Numbered from the stretch's first letter, positions 14,760-22,082 are shown. The stretch: 28,554 nucleotides of DNA from Mageeibacillus sp. UBA6980 (GCA_002450095.1 DJYK01000024.1:2620-31173); one strand, 5' to 3'. Notes: a model not told the origin generated them from the sequence alone. Numbers and translations: made by a program.

Positions 14760-15332
14760 ATGAATAAGAAATTAGTATCTGTTTTATTGGTATCGACGAT
14801 GGCTTTGTCTTTTGCCTCTTGCTCCTCTTCGAATGAGGATACTGCTCCGGTAGTTCTCTCCGGCGGGCAGAGTGCAGGGACAAATGAGAGCGCTGCGGCC
14901 GGTCAATCCGCATCGGAAGACGCGACCGCCTCTGATTCATATGTATTCACGTATAACGGAGTCGATATCGTCATGAATGCCCCTGCCGACGGGATCATCG
15001 AGGCTCTCGGCGACGGATATACTTATTTTGAAGCGCCTTCCTGTGCTTACGAAGGCCTTGATAAGGTTTATACATACAATTCCATCGTAGTCCGTTCCTA
15101 CACTATGGACGGCGAGGATTACATCGCGGCAGTCGAGCTTAAGGACGATACCGTAGCAACTGCCGAAGGCATCCGCATAGGTTCCACCGAAGACGAAGTA
15201 AGAGCGGCTTACGGGGATGACGGCGTTGCGGGAACTTCAGGGATCGAGTACACATTGGGCGACAGCTTCATCTCATTTATATTCGAGAACGGTAAAGTTA
15301 TCGCCATTACGTATACTGCGATAGTAGAATAA
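14760..15332 (+). CDS. Lipoprotein at the end of the dlt-like cluster
   Basis: 190 residues. Lipoprotein signal with lipobox FASC (Cys21), a low-complexity Ser/Ala/Glu linker to about residue 60, then one compact beta-rich domain. That domain has a repeated beginning pattern of the type G-D-G-Y-T-Y-F (about 83-89) and a G-STEDEVRAAYGDDG segment (about 141-155), reminiscent of BamE/SmpA-like small envelope domains. No catalytic residues are evident. It lies 18 bases after the SGNH-like gene and before the terminator, so it is probably a structural or accessory subunit of the same system. The function is unknown. Confidence 0.75.
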   Translation: MNKKLVSVLLVSTMALSFASCSSSNEDTAPVVLSGGQSAGTNESAAAGQSASEDATASDSYVFTYNGVDIVMNAPADGIIEALGDGYTYFEAPSCAYEGLDKVYTYNSIVVRSYTMDGEDYIAAVELKDDTVATAEGIRIGSTEDEVRAAYGDDGVAGTSGIEYTLGDSFISFIFENGKVIAITYTAIVE

Positions 15333-15346
15333 CGGAGAATAAACGC

Positions 15347-15383
15347 GATTACGACCGATTTTGGTCGAATCAAAAGATTTTTT
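15347..15383 (+). terminator. Probable terminator of the dlt-like operon
   Basis: A stem of GATT-CGACC / GGTCG-AATC with one bulged base and a six-base loop is followed after six bases by TTTTTT. The run of T is slightly displaced, so efficiency is uncertain. Confidence 0.6.
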
Positions 15384-15394
15384 CGCGCAAAGTA

Positions 15395-15423
15395 TTGACT
15401 TAATCGCACGAAGCAAGTAATAT
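15395..15423 (+). promoter_or_regulatory. Promoter of rplM-rpsI
   Basis: TTGACT (15395-15400), 17-base spacer, TAATAT (15418-15423). The start would fall near 15430, giving a leader of about 42 bases. Confidence 0.75.
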
Positions 15424-15429
15424 ACTTGA

Positions 15430-15443
15430 GCGCTTAAGAGCGC
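15430..15443 (+). promoter_or_regulatory. Short hairpin in the rplM leader
   Basis: GCGCT-TAAG-AGCGC can form a five-pair stem with a four-base loop at the very 5' end of the message. Bacillota often have an L13 autoregulatory leader in this place; this one is small, and I cannot match it to that structure with certainty. Confidence 0.3.
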
Positions 15444-15471
15444 CTTATAAAGAAACAAGGAGTATAGTCAT

Positions 15472-15906
15472 ATGAAGACATTTGTTGCCACACCCTCAAA
15501 TATCGAGAGACAATGGCTTGTCATCGACGCTTCCGGTAAGACACTCGGACGTCTGGCTACAGAGGTTGCAAGACTTCTTCGCGGTAAGCACAAGCCCACT
15601 TATACACCTTTCGCAGATACGGGTGATTACGTAATCGTTGTCAACGCATCCAAGATGGTTCTCACAGGTAAGAAGCTCGATCAGAAGCTTTACCGTCATC
15701 ACTCGGGATATCCGGGAGGAATGCGTGAAGTTGATTACAGAACAATGATGGAGAAGAAGCCTGAGATGGTGCTCGAGCTCGCAGTTAAGGGAATGCTCCC
15801 TAAGAACTCACTCGGTCGTCAGATGTTCAGAAAGCTTCACGTTTACGCAGGTGCGGAGCACGAGCAGCAGGCTCAGAAGCCCGTCGAGTACACATTTGAG
15901 CAGTAA
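15472..15906 (+). CDS. rplM: 50S ribosomal protein L13
   Basis: 144 residues, the normal length. The N-terminal W-x-V-I-D-A-S-G-K-x-L-G-R-L-A-[TS] block (residues 10-25) and the GM-x-RK / PKNSLGRQMFRKL block (about 113-126) identify L13, a 23S rRNA-binding protein of the large subunit. AAGGAG precedes ATG 15472. It is followed after 15 bases by rpsI in the order conserved in most bacteria. Confidence 0.98.
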   Translation: MKTFVATPSNIERQWLVIDASGKTLGRLATEVARLLRGKHKPTYTPFADTGDYVIVVNASKMVLTGKKLDQKLYRHHSGYPGGMREVDYRTMMEKKPEMVLELAVKGMLPKNSLGRQMFRKLHVYAGAEHEQQAQKPVEYTFEQ

Positions 15907-15921
15907 TTCGGAGGATTAACA

Positions 15922-16332
15922 ATGGCTTCTAAGAAATCTAACAAAGTATATTTCTACGGCACAGGCCGTCGTAAGGATGCAACAGCTTGTGTTCGTCTTG
16001 TACCGGGTAACGGTAAGATCACTATCAACGGTAAGGACATCGACGAGTATTTCGGTCTCGAGACATTGAAGCTCATCGTTCGTCAGCCCCTCGTTGCTAC
16101 TGATACAACAGCTAAGTTCGATGTTATCGCCAAGGCAATCGGCGGCGGTATCTCCGGACAGGCAGGCGCTATCCGTCACGGTATTGCAAAGGCTCTCGTT
16201 GAGGCTGATACGGATGCTTATAAGGCAACACTTAAGTCCGCAGGCTTCCTCACAAGAGATGCACGTATGAAGGAGAGAAAGAAGTACGGCTTGAAGAAGG
16301 CTCGTAAGGCTTCACAGTTCTCCAAGCGTTAA
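15922..16332 (+). CDS. rpsI: 30S ribosomal protein S9
   Basis: 136 residues. The segment YGTGRRKDATACVRLVPG (about 12-29) and the C-terminal K-x2-G-x-KKARKASQFSKR tail, whose last Lys-Arg reaches the P-site tRNA, identify S9. GGAGG lies 7 bases before ATG 15922. It is cotranscribed with rplM and followed by a strong terminator. Confidence 0.98.
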   Translation: MASKKSNKVYFYGTGRRKDATACVRLVPGNGKITINGKDIDEYFGLETLKLIVRQPLVATDTTAKFDVIAKAIGGGISGQAGAIRHGIAKALVEADTDAYKATLKSAGFLTRDARMKERKKYGLKKARKASQFSKR

Positions 16333-16354
16333 TCGTTATTGTTATGCGATTACC

Positions 16355-16386
16355 AAGGCTGTTCCCTTATCGGGACAGCCTTTTTT
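16355..16386 (+). terminator. Rho-independent terminator after rpsI
   Basis: GGCTGT(t)CCC / GGGACAGCC stem with one bulge and a five-base loop, followed directly by TTTTTT. Confidence 0.92.
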
Positions 16387-16403
16387 ATGCGATTAATCAG
16401 TTT

Positions 16404-16430
16404 TTGTTTTCACAACAATAAATATATAAT
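16404..16430 (+). promoter_or_regulatory. Promoter of the glycosyltransferase group (leaderless)
   Basis: Perfect TATAAT at 16425-16430 ends six bases before the ATG at 16437, with a weak TTGTTT at 16404-16409. There is no ribosome binding site, so the first gene is probably translated from a leaderless end. Confidence 0.6.
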
Positions 16431-16436
16431 GATGAT

Positions 16437-17123
16437 ATGAAAACTTTGGTCATAATTCCTGCTTATAACGAGGAGATGTGTATAGCGGACACCGTAAGGA
16501 ATGTCCGGAATAAAGCCCCGTGGGCTGATATACTTGTCATCAACGACTGCTCGTCTGACGGTACACAGAAGGTCCTTGAGGATCTTAAGGTGCGTCATCT
16601 TCGGATGCCCGTCAATCTCGGCATCGGAGGCGCCGTTCAGGCCGGCTACAGATTCGCCGTTCTTAATGATTACGATATTGCCGTTCAGATCGATGCGGAC
16701 GGACAGCATGACCCTTCATACCTTGAAGCGTTGACTGAGCCTGTCGCAAGCGGTGAGGCGGACCTTGTCATAGGATCGAGATTCATAGATAAGGAAGGCT
16801 TTCAGTCAAGTGGAATAAGGCGATTTGGCATCCGTATCCTTAACGGTCTCATAAGGCTCGTGTGCGGCGCTAAGGTCACCGATGCCACGAGCGGATACCG
16901 TGCAGTCTCGAAGCATCTCATCAATCTGTATGCCGGAGAGTATCCGACTGATTATCCGGAACCTGAAGCGATCGTCATGGCCAAGGTCAACAAAGCCCGC
17001 ATCCGGGAGATCCCCGTTGTTATGCACGAACGTGCGGGCGGGACCAGTTCCATTCGACTTTTTAATTCGATCTACTATATGATCAAGGTATCGCTCGCGA
17101 TCATCTTAAGAAGAATAATCTGA
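16437..17123 (+). CDS. GT2 glycosyltransferase, polyprenol-phosphate-sugar synthase type
   Basis: 228 residues, a bare GT-A catalytic domain without membrane helices. The first strand VIIPAYNEE begins at residue 5, then VINDCSSDGT (34-43), LGIGGAVQAGYR (61-72) and the metal-binding DADGQHD (86-92). This matches the dolichyl-phosphate-mannose-synthase-like branch, which moves a sugar from a nucleotide donor to a polyprenol phosphate at the inner face of the membrane. The DUF2304 gene 18 bases downstream is a frequent companion. The product probably feeds a surface polysaccharide. The start is secure because strand 1 follows directly. Confidence 0.9.
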   Translation: MKTLVIIPAYNEEMCIADTVRNVRNKAPWADILVINDCSSDGTQKVLEDLKVRHLRMPVNLGIGGAVQAGYRFAVLNDYDIAVQIDADGQHDPSYLEALTEPVASGEADLVIGSRFIDKEGFQSSGIRRFGIRILNGLIRLVCGAKVTDATSGYRAVSKHLINLYAGEYPTDYPEPEAIVMAKVNKARIREIPVVMHERAGGTSSIRLFNSIYYMIKVSLAIILRRII

Positions 17124-17141
17124 CCGGAAGGAGAAAGTGAT

Positions 17142-17504
17142 ATGTCATTGACTTTACAGATATCTATGATAGCCGCGGAGTGCCTGTATTTTCTGTTGCT
17201 CCTGTTCTTCTTAAAAAAGAAGATGTTCTCTCTTAAATATTCTTTGCTGTGGCTGTTTTCGGGGGTCGTAATGCTCATCCTCACGATCTTCCCGAATCTT
17301 CTGCACGCCATAGTTCATCTGTTCGGAGTCGAATCAACAATGAACGGACTTTTCAGCATGCTCATGTTCTTTATCCTTACTCTTATCATGTCTCTTACGG
17401 CGATCGTGTCCAAGCAGTCAGAGAGGATCCGTATGCTGATACAGTCGCACGGTCTCCTCGAGGAGAGGATCCGCGAACTGGAGGAAAAGGGCAACGTACA
17501 GTAA
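17142..17504 (+). CDS. DUF2304 membrane protein
   Basis: 120 residues with three hydrophobic helices (about 5-25, 31-50 and 66-90) and a C-terminal charged, coiled-coil-like tail (about 95-118). The pattern fits DUF2304, small membrane proteins almost always beside polyprenol-phosphate glycosyltransferases and thought to help anchor or assist them. GGAGA lies before ATG 17142. Its TAA stop forms part of the presumed ribosome binding site of the next gene. Confidence 0.85.
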   Translation: MSLTLQISMIAAECLYFLLLLFFLKKKMFSLKYSLLWLFSGVVMLILTIFPNLLHAIVHLFGVESTMNGLFSMLMFFILTLIMSLTAIVSKQSERIRMLIQSHGLLEERIRELEEKGNVQ

Positions 17505-17511
17505 GGATGAC

Positions 17512-18291
17512 ATTACCTTTGTTATCTGCGCATACAAAGAGAGTAAGTATCTTGAGGAGTGTATCCGTTCATTAAAGGAACAGGATATAGCCGTGCACGT
17601 GAGGATGGTGACATCCACACCTAATGACCACATCAGAAGATTATCTGACCTCTACGGCATTCCTCTTGATATCAATACCGGTGAATCGGGGATAGCAGGT
17701 GACTGGAATTATGCGCTGTCCGTTGCCGACACCGCTCTCGTGACTATCGCCCATCAGGATGATATATATGAACGCGAATATGCCTCCTTCGTCCTCAATG
17801 CCGCATCCGAGGCCAAAGACCCCATCATCATCTTTACTGATTATGCGGAAAGAAGAGACGGCAAGATCGTTAAGACCAATAAGATATTAAAGGTCAAAAG
17901 GTTCCTGCTTCTTCCGTTGAGACTCAGGATATTTCATAACAGCCGCTTTGTAAGAAGGAGGGTCCTGTCGTGGGGATCTCCCATCTGCTGTCCTTCCGTG
18001 ACCTATGTCAGAGCAAGGCTCGAAGATAATGTTTTCGACAAGGATTACAAGGTCTCGCTGGACTGGGCCTGCTGGGAGAGGCTGTCGAGGCTTAAGGGCT
18101 CTTTTGTCTATATCCCGAAGATACTGATGCAGCACAGGATTCACGAGGGTTCCGAGACTACGAGGCAGATCGTTAATTCCGGCAGGAACAGGGAGGATCT
18201 TCTCATGTTCCGTAAGTTCTGGCCTTCTCCCATGGCACGTCTTATCGAGCATTTTTATAAGAGTTCAGAACAGTCGAATAAAATGCTATAA
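17512..18291 (+). CDS. GT2 glycosyltransferase lacking a canonical start codon
   Basis: The coding frame clearly begins by 17512 with ITFVICAYKESKYLEECI, the first strand and helix of a GT2 domain, but no ATG, GTG or TTG exists in this frame between a stop at 17437 and a GTG at 17593. Starting at 17593 would delete the nucleotide-binding strand. Either the ATT at 17512 is used (TAAGGA lies 4 bases before it), or one base has been lost just after the ATG at 17507, which reads in the wrong frame. From 17512 the protein is 259 residues. AHQDDIYERE supplies the acidic metal-binding site; the C-terminal part has W-ACWERLSRL and basic residues. It probably adds a sugar to a surface glycan with the preceding genes. 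Confidence 0.75.
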   Translation: MTFVICAYKESKYLEECIRSLKEQDIAVHVRMVTSTPNDHIRRLSDLYGIPLDINTGESGIAGDWNYALSVADTALVTIAHQDDIYEREYASFVLNAASEAKDPIIIFTDYAERRDGKIVKTNKILKVKRFLLLPLRLRIFHNSRFVRRRVLSWGSPICCPSVTYVRARLEDNVFDKDYKVSLDWACWERLSRLKGSFVYIPKILMQHRIHEGSETTRQIVNSGRNREDLLMFRKFWPSPMARLIEHFYKSSEQSNKML

Positions 18292-18304
18292 TATTTTTTA
18301 TAAT
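18284..18304 (+). promoter_or_regulatory. Tandem -10 boxes upstream of the DtxR-family gene
   Basis: Extended TG-c-TATAAT (18284-18292) overlaps the stop codon of the glycosyltransferase; a second TATAAT lies at 18299-18304, twelve bases on. TTCAGA at 18264-18269 is a weak -35 for the first. AGAGGTGG precedes ATG 18323. I see no clear DtxR-type palindrome. Confidence 0.5.
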
Positions 18305-18322
18305 GTATAGAGGTGGCTTACT

Positions 18323-18697
18323 ATGAATAAAGAAGGTCTTGGAGAGTCGGCTGAGGATTATCTCGAGGCGATGCTCATGTTGAAGGAGAAGAACGGTTAC
18401 GTCAGATCCATTGATGTTGCTTCTCTTCTTAATGTTACAAAACCAAGTGTAAGCAATGCTGTTAAGCGTCTTCGCGAGCAGGGTTATATCGAGACGGATC
18501 ATTCCAATTTCATCACGTTGACCGAGTCCGGCGACAAGATCGCCAGAAGCGTATATGAGAGACATAAGTCCATTACGGATTTCTTCGTATCGATAGGAGT
18601 CGACCGTGCCGTGGCCGCAGCAGATGCATGTCGTCTCGAGCACATCTTAAGCGAAGAGACATATACGGCTCTCATGAATCTTAAGGACAAACTATAA
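18323..18697 (+). CDS. Short DtxR/MntR-family metal-dependent repressor
   Basis: 124 residues: a winged-helix DNA-binding domain (about 8-70, recognition helix TKPSVSNAVKRL at 39-50) and a metal-binding dimerisation domain (about 72-124), without the SH3-like third domain of DtxR. Likely metal ligands are Asp12 and Glu15 (EDYLEAM), His81 (ERHKS), and Cys103, Glu106 and His107 (DACRLEH). Cys103 is at the position where Mn-specific MntR has Glu and iron-responsive DtxR has Cys, so iron sensing is more likely. No metal transporter is adjacent, so the targets lie elsewhere or at its own tandem promoter. hisS follows 20 bases downstream and may be cotranscribed. Confidence 0.88.
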   Translation: MNKEGLGESAEDYLEAMLMLKEKNGYVRSIDVASLLNVTKPSVSNAVKRLREQGYIETDHSNFITLTESGDKIARSVYERHKSITDFFVSIGVDRAVAAADACRLEHILSEETYTALMNLKDKL

Positions 18698-18717
18698 ATC
18701 CGGTAAAGGAATAATAT

Positions 18718-19944
18718 ATGAACATTAAACCCCAGAAAGGCATGCAGGAATATCTTCCGGATGCCGCCTATAAGCGTGACCTGCTCATGAACATCATTCT
18801 CGATACCTACAGAAGCTGCGGCTTCACGCGTATCTATACACCTGCTATCGAGAGTGCCGAGAATCTCGACAAGAGCGACGGAGGCGATAACCTCAACCTC
18901 ATTTTCAAGATACTTAAAAGAGGAGAGAAGTTAGAGTCTGCTCTCTCTAAGACACCCGTCGATGAGAAGGAACTCTGTGACTTGGGACTTCGTTACGATC
19001 TGACGCTTCCTTTGTCCCGTTACTATGCCAATAACAGGAACGATCTGCCGTCGCCTTTTAAATGCATTCAGTGTGATAAGGTCTATCGTGCCGAGCGCCC
19101 TCAGAGAGGAAGGCTCCGCGAGTTCGTTCAGTGTGATATCGATATCCTGGGTTCAGACTCCATATGCTGCGAGATAGAGCTCATCTCCGTTACATGCAAG
19201 GCATTAGGTAAGATCGGCATCGGCAAGTTCTTCGTAAGGGTCAACGACAGAAGGATCTTAAGATGTACTTTAAGTTCCATGGGATTCCCCGAAGACTCTC
19301 TCGATACCGTATGCGTCACCTTTGACAAGCTCGATAAGATCGGTGCCGAAGGTGTGGCGGCGGAGCTTCGCGAGAAGGAAATGCCGGAAGAAGCCGTAAA
19401 TAAACTTGGCGAGCTTATATCTAAGAGCGCCATTACACTTGACGATATGGCTTCCTATTGCGAAGGAGAGGCCGCTGAAGCCATCGCCTCGCTTAAGACG
19501 ATAATCGACACGTCCAATCAGCTGTCGGATGAATATGACGTTGTTTTCGACCCGTCTCTCGTAAGAGGTCAGGGTTACTATACGGGAACTGTATTTGAAG
19601 TCGCGAGCGAGAAGTTCGGAGGCACGGTTGCAGGCGGAGGACGTTACGACGGCCTCATCGGAAGATTTACGGGGGAGCAGATCCCCGCAGTCGGATTCTC
19701 CATAGGGTTCGAGAGGATTTTCTCCATCGTTACCGAGAATAACATCGAGCTTCAGGGCAAGAGGACACGTGTCGCTATCCTTTACAAGTCGGAGGATATA
19801 CTCGAAGCGATCAGGAAGTCTTCGGAACTCGAGGCATCGGCTGACGTTACCCTCATTCTCGTAACGAATCCTAAGAAGACGGACAAGTTCTATTCCCGCG
19901 CCAAGAACGCAGGATTTGACGATATCATCAAGCTTAATCTGTAA
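18718..19944 (+). CDS. hisS: Histidyl-tRNA synthetase
   Basis: 408 residues. Class II synthetase that joins histidine to tRNA-His. Motif 2 is KVYRAERPQRGRLREF (121-136); the histidine-binding loop is LVRGQGYYTGTVFEV (281-295, arginine 283); GGGRYDGL lies at 306-313 and motif 3 GFSIGFERI at 326-334. The C-terminal anticodon-binding domain (about 350-408) is short. The block LGLRYDLTLPLSRYY (89-103) has the form seen in synthetases with the RYDLTVP signature. HisZ, the paralogue without tRNA activity, usually lacks the complete histidine loop, so HisRS is the better call. AAAGGA lies before ATG 18718. Confidence 0.92.
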   Translation: MNIKPQKGMQEYLPDAAYKRDLLMNIILDTYRSCGFTRIYTPAIESAENLDKSDGGDNLNLIFKILKRGEKLESALSKTPVDEKELCDLGLRYDLTLPLSRYYANNRNDLPSPFKCIQCDKVYRAERPQRGRLREFVQCDIDILGSDSICCEIELISVTCKALGKIGIGKFFVRVNDRRILRCTLSSMGFPEDSLDTVCVTFDKLDKIGAEGVAAELREKEMPEEAVNKLGELISKSAITLDDMASYCEGEAAEAIASLKTIIDTSNQLSDEYDVVFDPSLVRGQGYYTGTVFEVASEKFGGTVAGGGRYDGLIGRFTGEQIPAVGFSIGFERIFSIVTENNIELQGKRTRVAILYKSEDILEAIRKSSELEASADVTLILVTNPKKTDKFYSRAKNAGFDDIIKLNL

Positions 19945-19967
19945 GCTGGACCAAGCGGAGGGTGTCG

Positions 19968-21140
19968 ATGAATAAAAGAAAGATCGCTTCATGCATAACA
20001 TCCGGATTCCTTATCGGGACGATGCTCCTTATAAGTTCCTGCTCTTCAAAGCCCGCAGGTGACGGAGCGGAGACGAATGAGACCGAACAGACCGTTGAAC
20101 AGACTGAGACTTCGGTTCAGGTATTGGATCTTCAGTACGCGGAGATACAACCTGTCGAAGATCAGATATATACGGGAAGCGAGATAACTGTTGTTCCCGA
20201 GATAACAATCGACGGAACAGCCTTAAGCGAAGGATCTGACTACACATTATCCTACGATAACAACATAAACATAGGAACGACCGTTGTTACGGTCACCGGT
20301 AACGGGACGACCGTCGAAGGCGAGACCTCATTTACATTTAATATCATAACGGGTGATGAGCTCTGCGATTCAGAGGAGAACGCCGGGCTTCTTGCCTTTG
20401 TTGACAGGCTTTATGTACATCTGCTCGGAAGGTATCCCACGTGGGATGAATTGACCGATAACGCCAGAAGACTTAGAAGCGGAAGCAGAAGCGGCATGGA
20501 TATGGTAAACATCATCCTTCAAAGCGATGAATTCGCTGGAAGAGAGCTCGACGAAGTCGGATTTGTCCAGGCTTTCTATCTCGGTGTCCTTAACAGAAAC
20601 GCCGATGAGGACGGACTGTGGTATAACGTAAATCTTCTCTGGGGAGGAATGGACAGGATAGAGCTTGCTAACGGCATCATGGACGTCGAAGGCGGAGAGT
20701 TCGATAATATCTGTGATTCTCTCGGTATCAGCCTCGGTACCGGTTCCGTGGTAGGAGCCGTACCCGTGATCAACGACGGTATCCCTTCGAGTTCATTCAA
20801 CTACAATGTCGACGGCAGGAGCGTGACCGTCCACAGGAGAGTCTATCAGTATATCCATACCAACGATGACGGTGAGCAGGTCTTTGATCTGGACGCTATG
20901 TGTGCTGATTCATCCTATGCACCTTCAGAGTCGGCGAACGGATTCGTTTACGGAACCGGCGTCTATGAATTGTCTCTTATTGACGGTGCCATGTCATTGA
21001 AGATCGGCGGAGATGAGATCTCATACTATGAAGATACCGTTGAAGAGGACGAAGATCTGTTCCGTGTAAACGATACGGATACCGAAGTCAGCATCGGCAT
21101 GGTCGTCATGATCGAATACAGTCTTGAGAGTATTGAATAA
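19968..21140 (+). CDS. DUF4214-containing lipoprotein
   Basis: 390 residues from ATG 19968, six bases after GGAGG (an in-frame GTG at 19962 overlaps that site). Lipoprotein signal with lipobox ISSC (Cys25). An Ig-like or cadherin-like segment follows (about 60-125; IYTGSEITVVPEITIDG and SYDNNINIGTTVVTVTGNG in two parts). Then comes a DUF4214 module (about 135-235) with FVDRLYVHLLGRYPT, SDEFAGR and FYLGVLNRNADEDGL. A beta-rich C-terminal domain closes the protein. DUF4214 occurs in surface and S-layer-associated proteins and may contact other proteins or glycans; no enzymatic role is established. The stop overlaps the PAP2 start (TAATG), so the two are coupled. Confidence 0.8.
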   Translation: MNKRKIASCITSGFLIGTMLLISSCSSKPAGDGAETNETEQTVEQTETSVQVLDLQYAEIQPVEDQIYTGSEITVVPEITIDGTALSEGSDYTLSYDNNINIGTTVVTVTGNGTTVEGETSFTFNIITGDELCDSEENAGLLAFVDRLYVHLLGRYPTWDELTDNARRLRSGSRSGMDMVNIILQSDEFAGRELDEVGFVQAFYLGVLNRNADEDGLWYNVNLLWGGMDRIELANGIMDVEGGEFDNICDSLGISLGTGSVVGAVPVINDGIPSSSFNYNVDGRSVTVHRRVYQYIHTNDDGEQVFDLDAMCADSSYAPSESANGFVYGTGVYELSLIDGAMSLKIGGDEISYYEDTVEEDEDLFRVNDTDTEVSIGMVVMIEYSLESIE

Positions 21141-21742
21141 TGGAAGCAGATATCCTTCTTTACATACAGGAATTCATACGTAACGATATCCTTAACCCCA
21201 TAATGATCTTCCTTACTCATTCGGGCGATTACGGTATCCTCTGCATACTTGCCGCAATTATCCTTATCTTCATTCCGAAGACCAGAAGGCTCGGCATGAT
21301 TACAGGCATAAGCATCGCGCTGGAATTTCTCATGAATAACATCATCCTTAAGAATCTCGTCGCGAGGACGAGACCTTACGAGGTAATCGAAGAGCTTGAG
21401 ATACTCATCGGTCGCCAGCCTGATTATTCGTTTCCGTCCGGACATTCAGGTGTCTCGTTCGCTTTTGCGGGAGCGCTTCTTTTCGCCCTGATATTCGGGA
21501 TCCCCGGGTTTACGGATAACAGGAAGTATAAGACAGTAACAATACTTGTTCTCATATATGCCACCATCGTTGCATTCTCGAGGCTTTATGTCGGTGTACA
21601 CTATCCCTCGGATGTAATCGTAGGCGCACTTCTCGGCATCATATCCGGAGTAGCCTCTTACTTTATAGTGAAGAAGCTTTATGAGAGCCGTAAGACGAAT
21701 AAAGCGGAGAGTCAACACACCTCAGAGCTATCTTCGGATTGA
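21140..21742 (+). CDS. PAP2-family membrane phosphatase
   Basis: 200 residues with about five or six membrane helices. The three phosphatase signatures are complete: K-x4-R-x-RP at 71-79 (KNLVARTRP), PSGH at 99-102 and SRLYVGVHYPSD at 147-158, with catalytic histidines 102 and 154 and Asp158. Enzymes of this family hydrolyse lipid phosphates such as undecaprenyl pyrophosphate or phosphatidic acid on the outer face of the membrane. With glycosyltransferases nearby, recycling of the lipid carrier for wall or glycan synthesis is plausible. Translation is probably coupled to the DUF4214 gene. The stop codon overlaps the -35 region of the tRNA-Ser promoter. Confidence 0.88.
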   Translation: MEADILLYIQEFIRNDILNPIMIFLTHSGDYGILCILAAIILIFIPKTRRLGMITGISIALEFLMNNIILKNLVARTRPYEVIEELEILIGRQPDYSFPSGHSGVSFAFAGALLFALIFGIPGFTDNRKYKTVTILVLIYATIVAFSRLYVGVHYPSDVIVGALLGIISGVASYFIVKKLYESRKTNKAESQHTSELSSD

Positions 21743-21767
21743 ATTATCGCGAGTTTTTATATACAAT
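21739..21767 (+). promoter_or_regulatory. Promoter of tRNA-Ser
   Basis: TTGAAT (21739-21744), 17-base spacer, TACAAT (21762-21767), followed 18 bases later by the tRNA. Confidence 0.75.
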
Positions 21768-21785
21768 ATGACGGTTACATCAAAC

Positions 21786-21874
21786 GGAGATGTATCGAAG
21801 TGGTCATAACGGGGCGCACTCGAAATGCGTTAGCCCTCCGGGGCTCGAGGGTTCGAATCCCTCCATCTCCGCCA
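21786..21874 (+). tRNA. tRNA-Ser (CGA)
   Basis: 89 bases, class II with a long variable arm and encoded CCA. The acceptor stem GGAGATG pairs with CATCTCC, discriminator G. The anticodon stem GCGCA/TGCGT closes CTCGAAA, anticodon CGA at 21821-21823. The variable arm GCCCTCCGGGGC can pair, and the T loop TTCGAAT is intact. It reads UCG. Confidence 0.96.
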
Positions 21875-21926
21875 AATTTGAAACGGGCGTCGTAAGAAGT
21901 CAATATATCAGGGGTTTGCGGGGTTT

Positions 21927-22067
21927 CTAGTAGTTCACAGGAACACGATTTACCACCAACTTACCACTATTACGACTGATTAGAAGATGTGCCCATTGAA
22001 CGGTCAGGAAGCGATTCTTGGCCGTTTTTCTTGTCGTTTGACGCTTCGCGACACAAAAGGATACAAC
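21927..22067 (-). other. Minus-strand open stretch, possible integration scar beside tRNA-Ser
   Basis: Between the tRNA-Ser gene and its terminator lie about 125 bases not needed for tRNA expression. The minus strand is open from 22067 to a TAG at 21929-21927. Its last codons spell SRNSGKLVVNRVPVNY, which reminds me of the C-terminal tails of some tyrosine integrases that sit next to tRNA genes. There is no start codon with a ribosome binding site, no catalytic domain, and the evidence is weak; it may be chance. Confidence 0.2.
21999..22032 (+). terminator. Rho-independent terminator downstream of tRNA-Ser
   Basis: AACGGTCAGGAA / TTCTTGGCCGTT, twelve pairs with two G-U wobbles and a four-base loop, followed by TTTTCTT. 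Confidence 0.85.
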
Positions 22068-22082
22068 TCACGACAAATCACA

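Noticed and set aside
17507..17575. ATG at 17507 as the start of a small protein
   Set aside because: It reads MTLPLLSAHTKRV in the wrong frame and stops after 22 codons, while the adjoining frame encodes the first part of a glycosyltransferase.
19270..20001. A 243-codon minus-strand frame opposite hisS
   Set aside because: It lies across the conserved motifs of hisS and the start of the next gene and shows no domain, signal peptide or ribosome binding site of its own.
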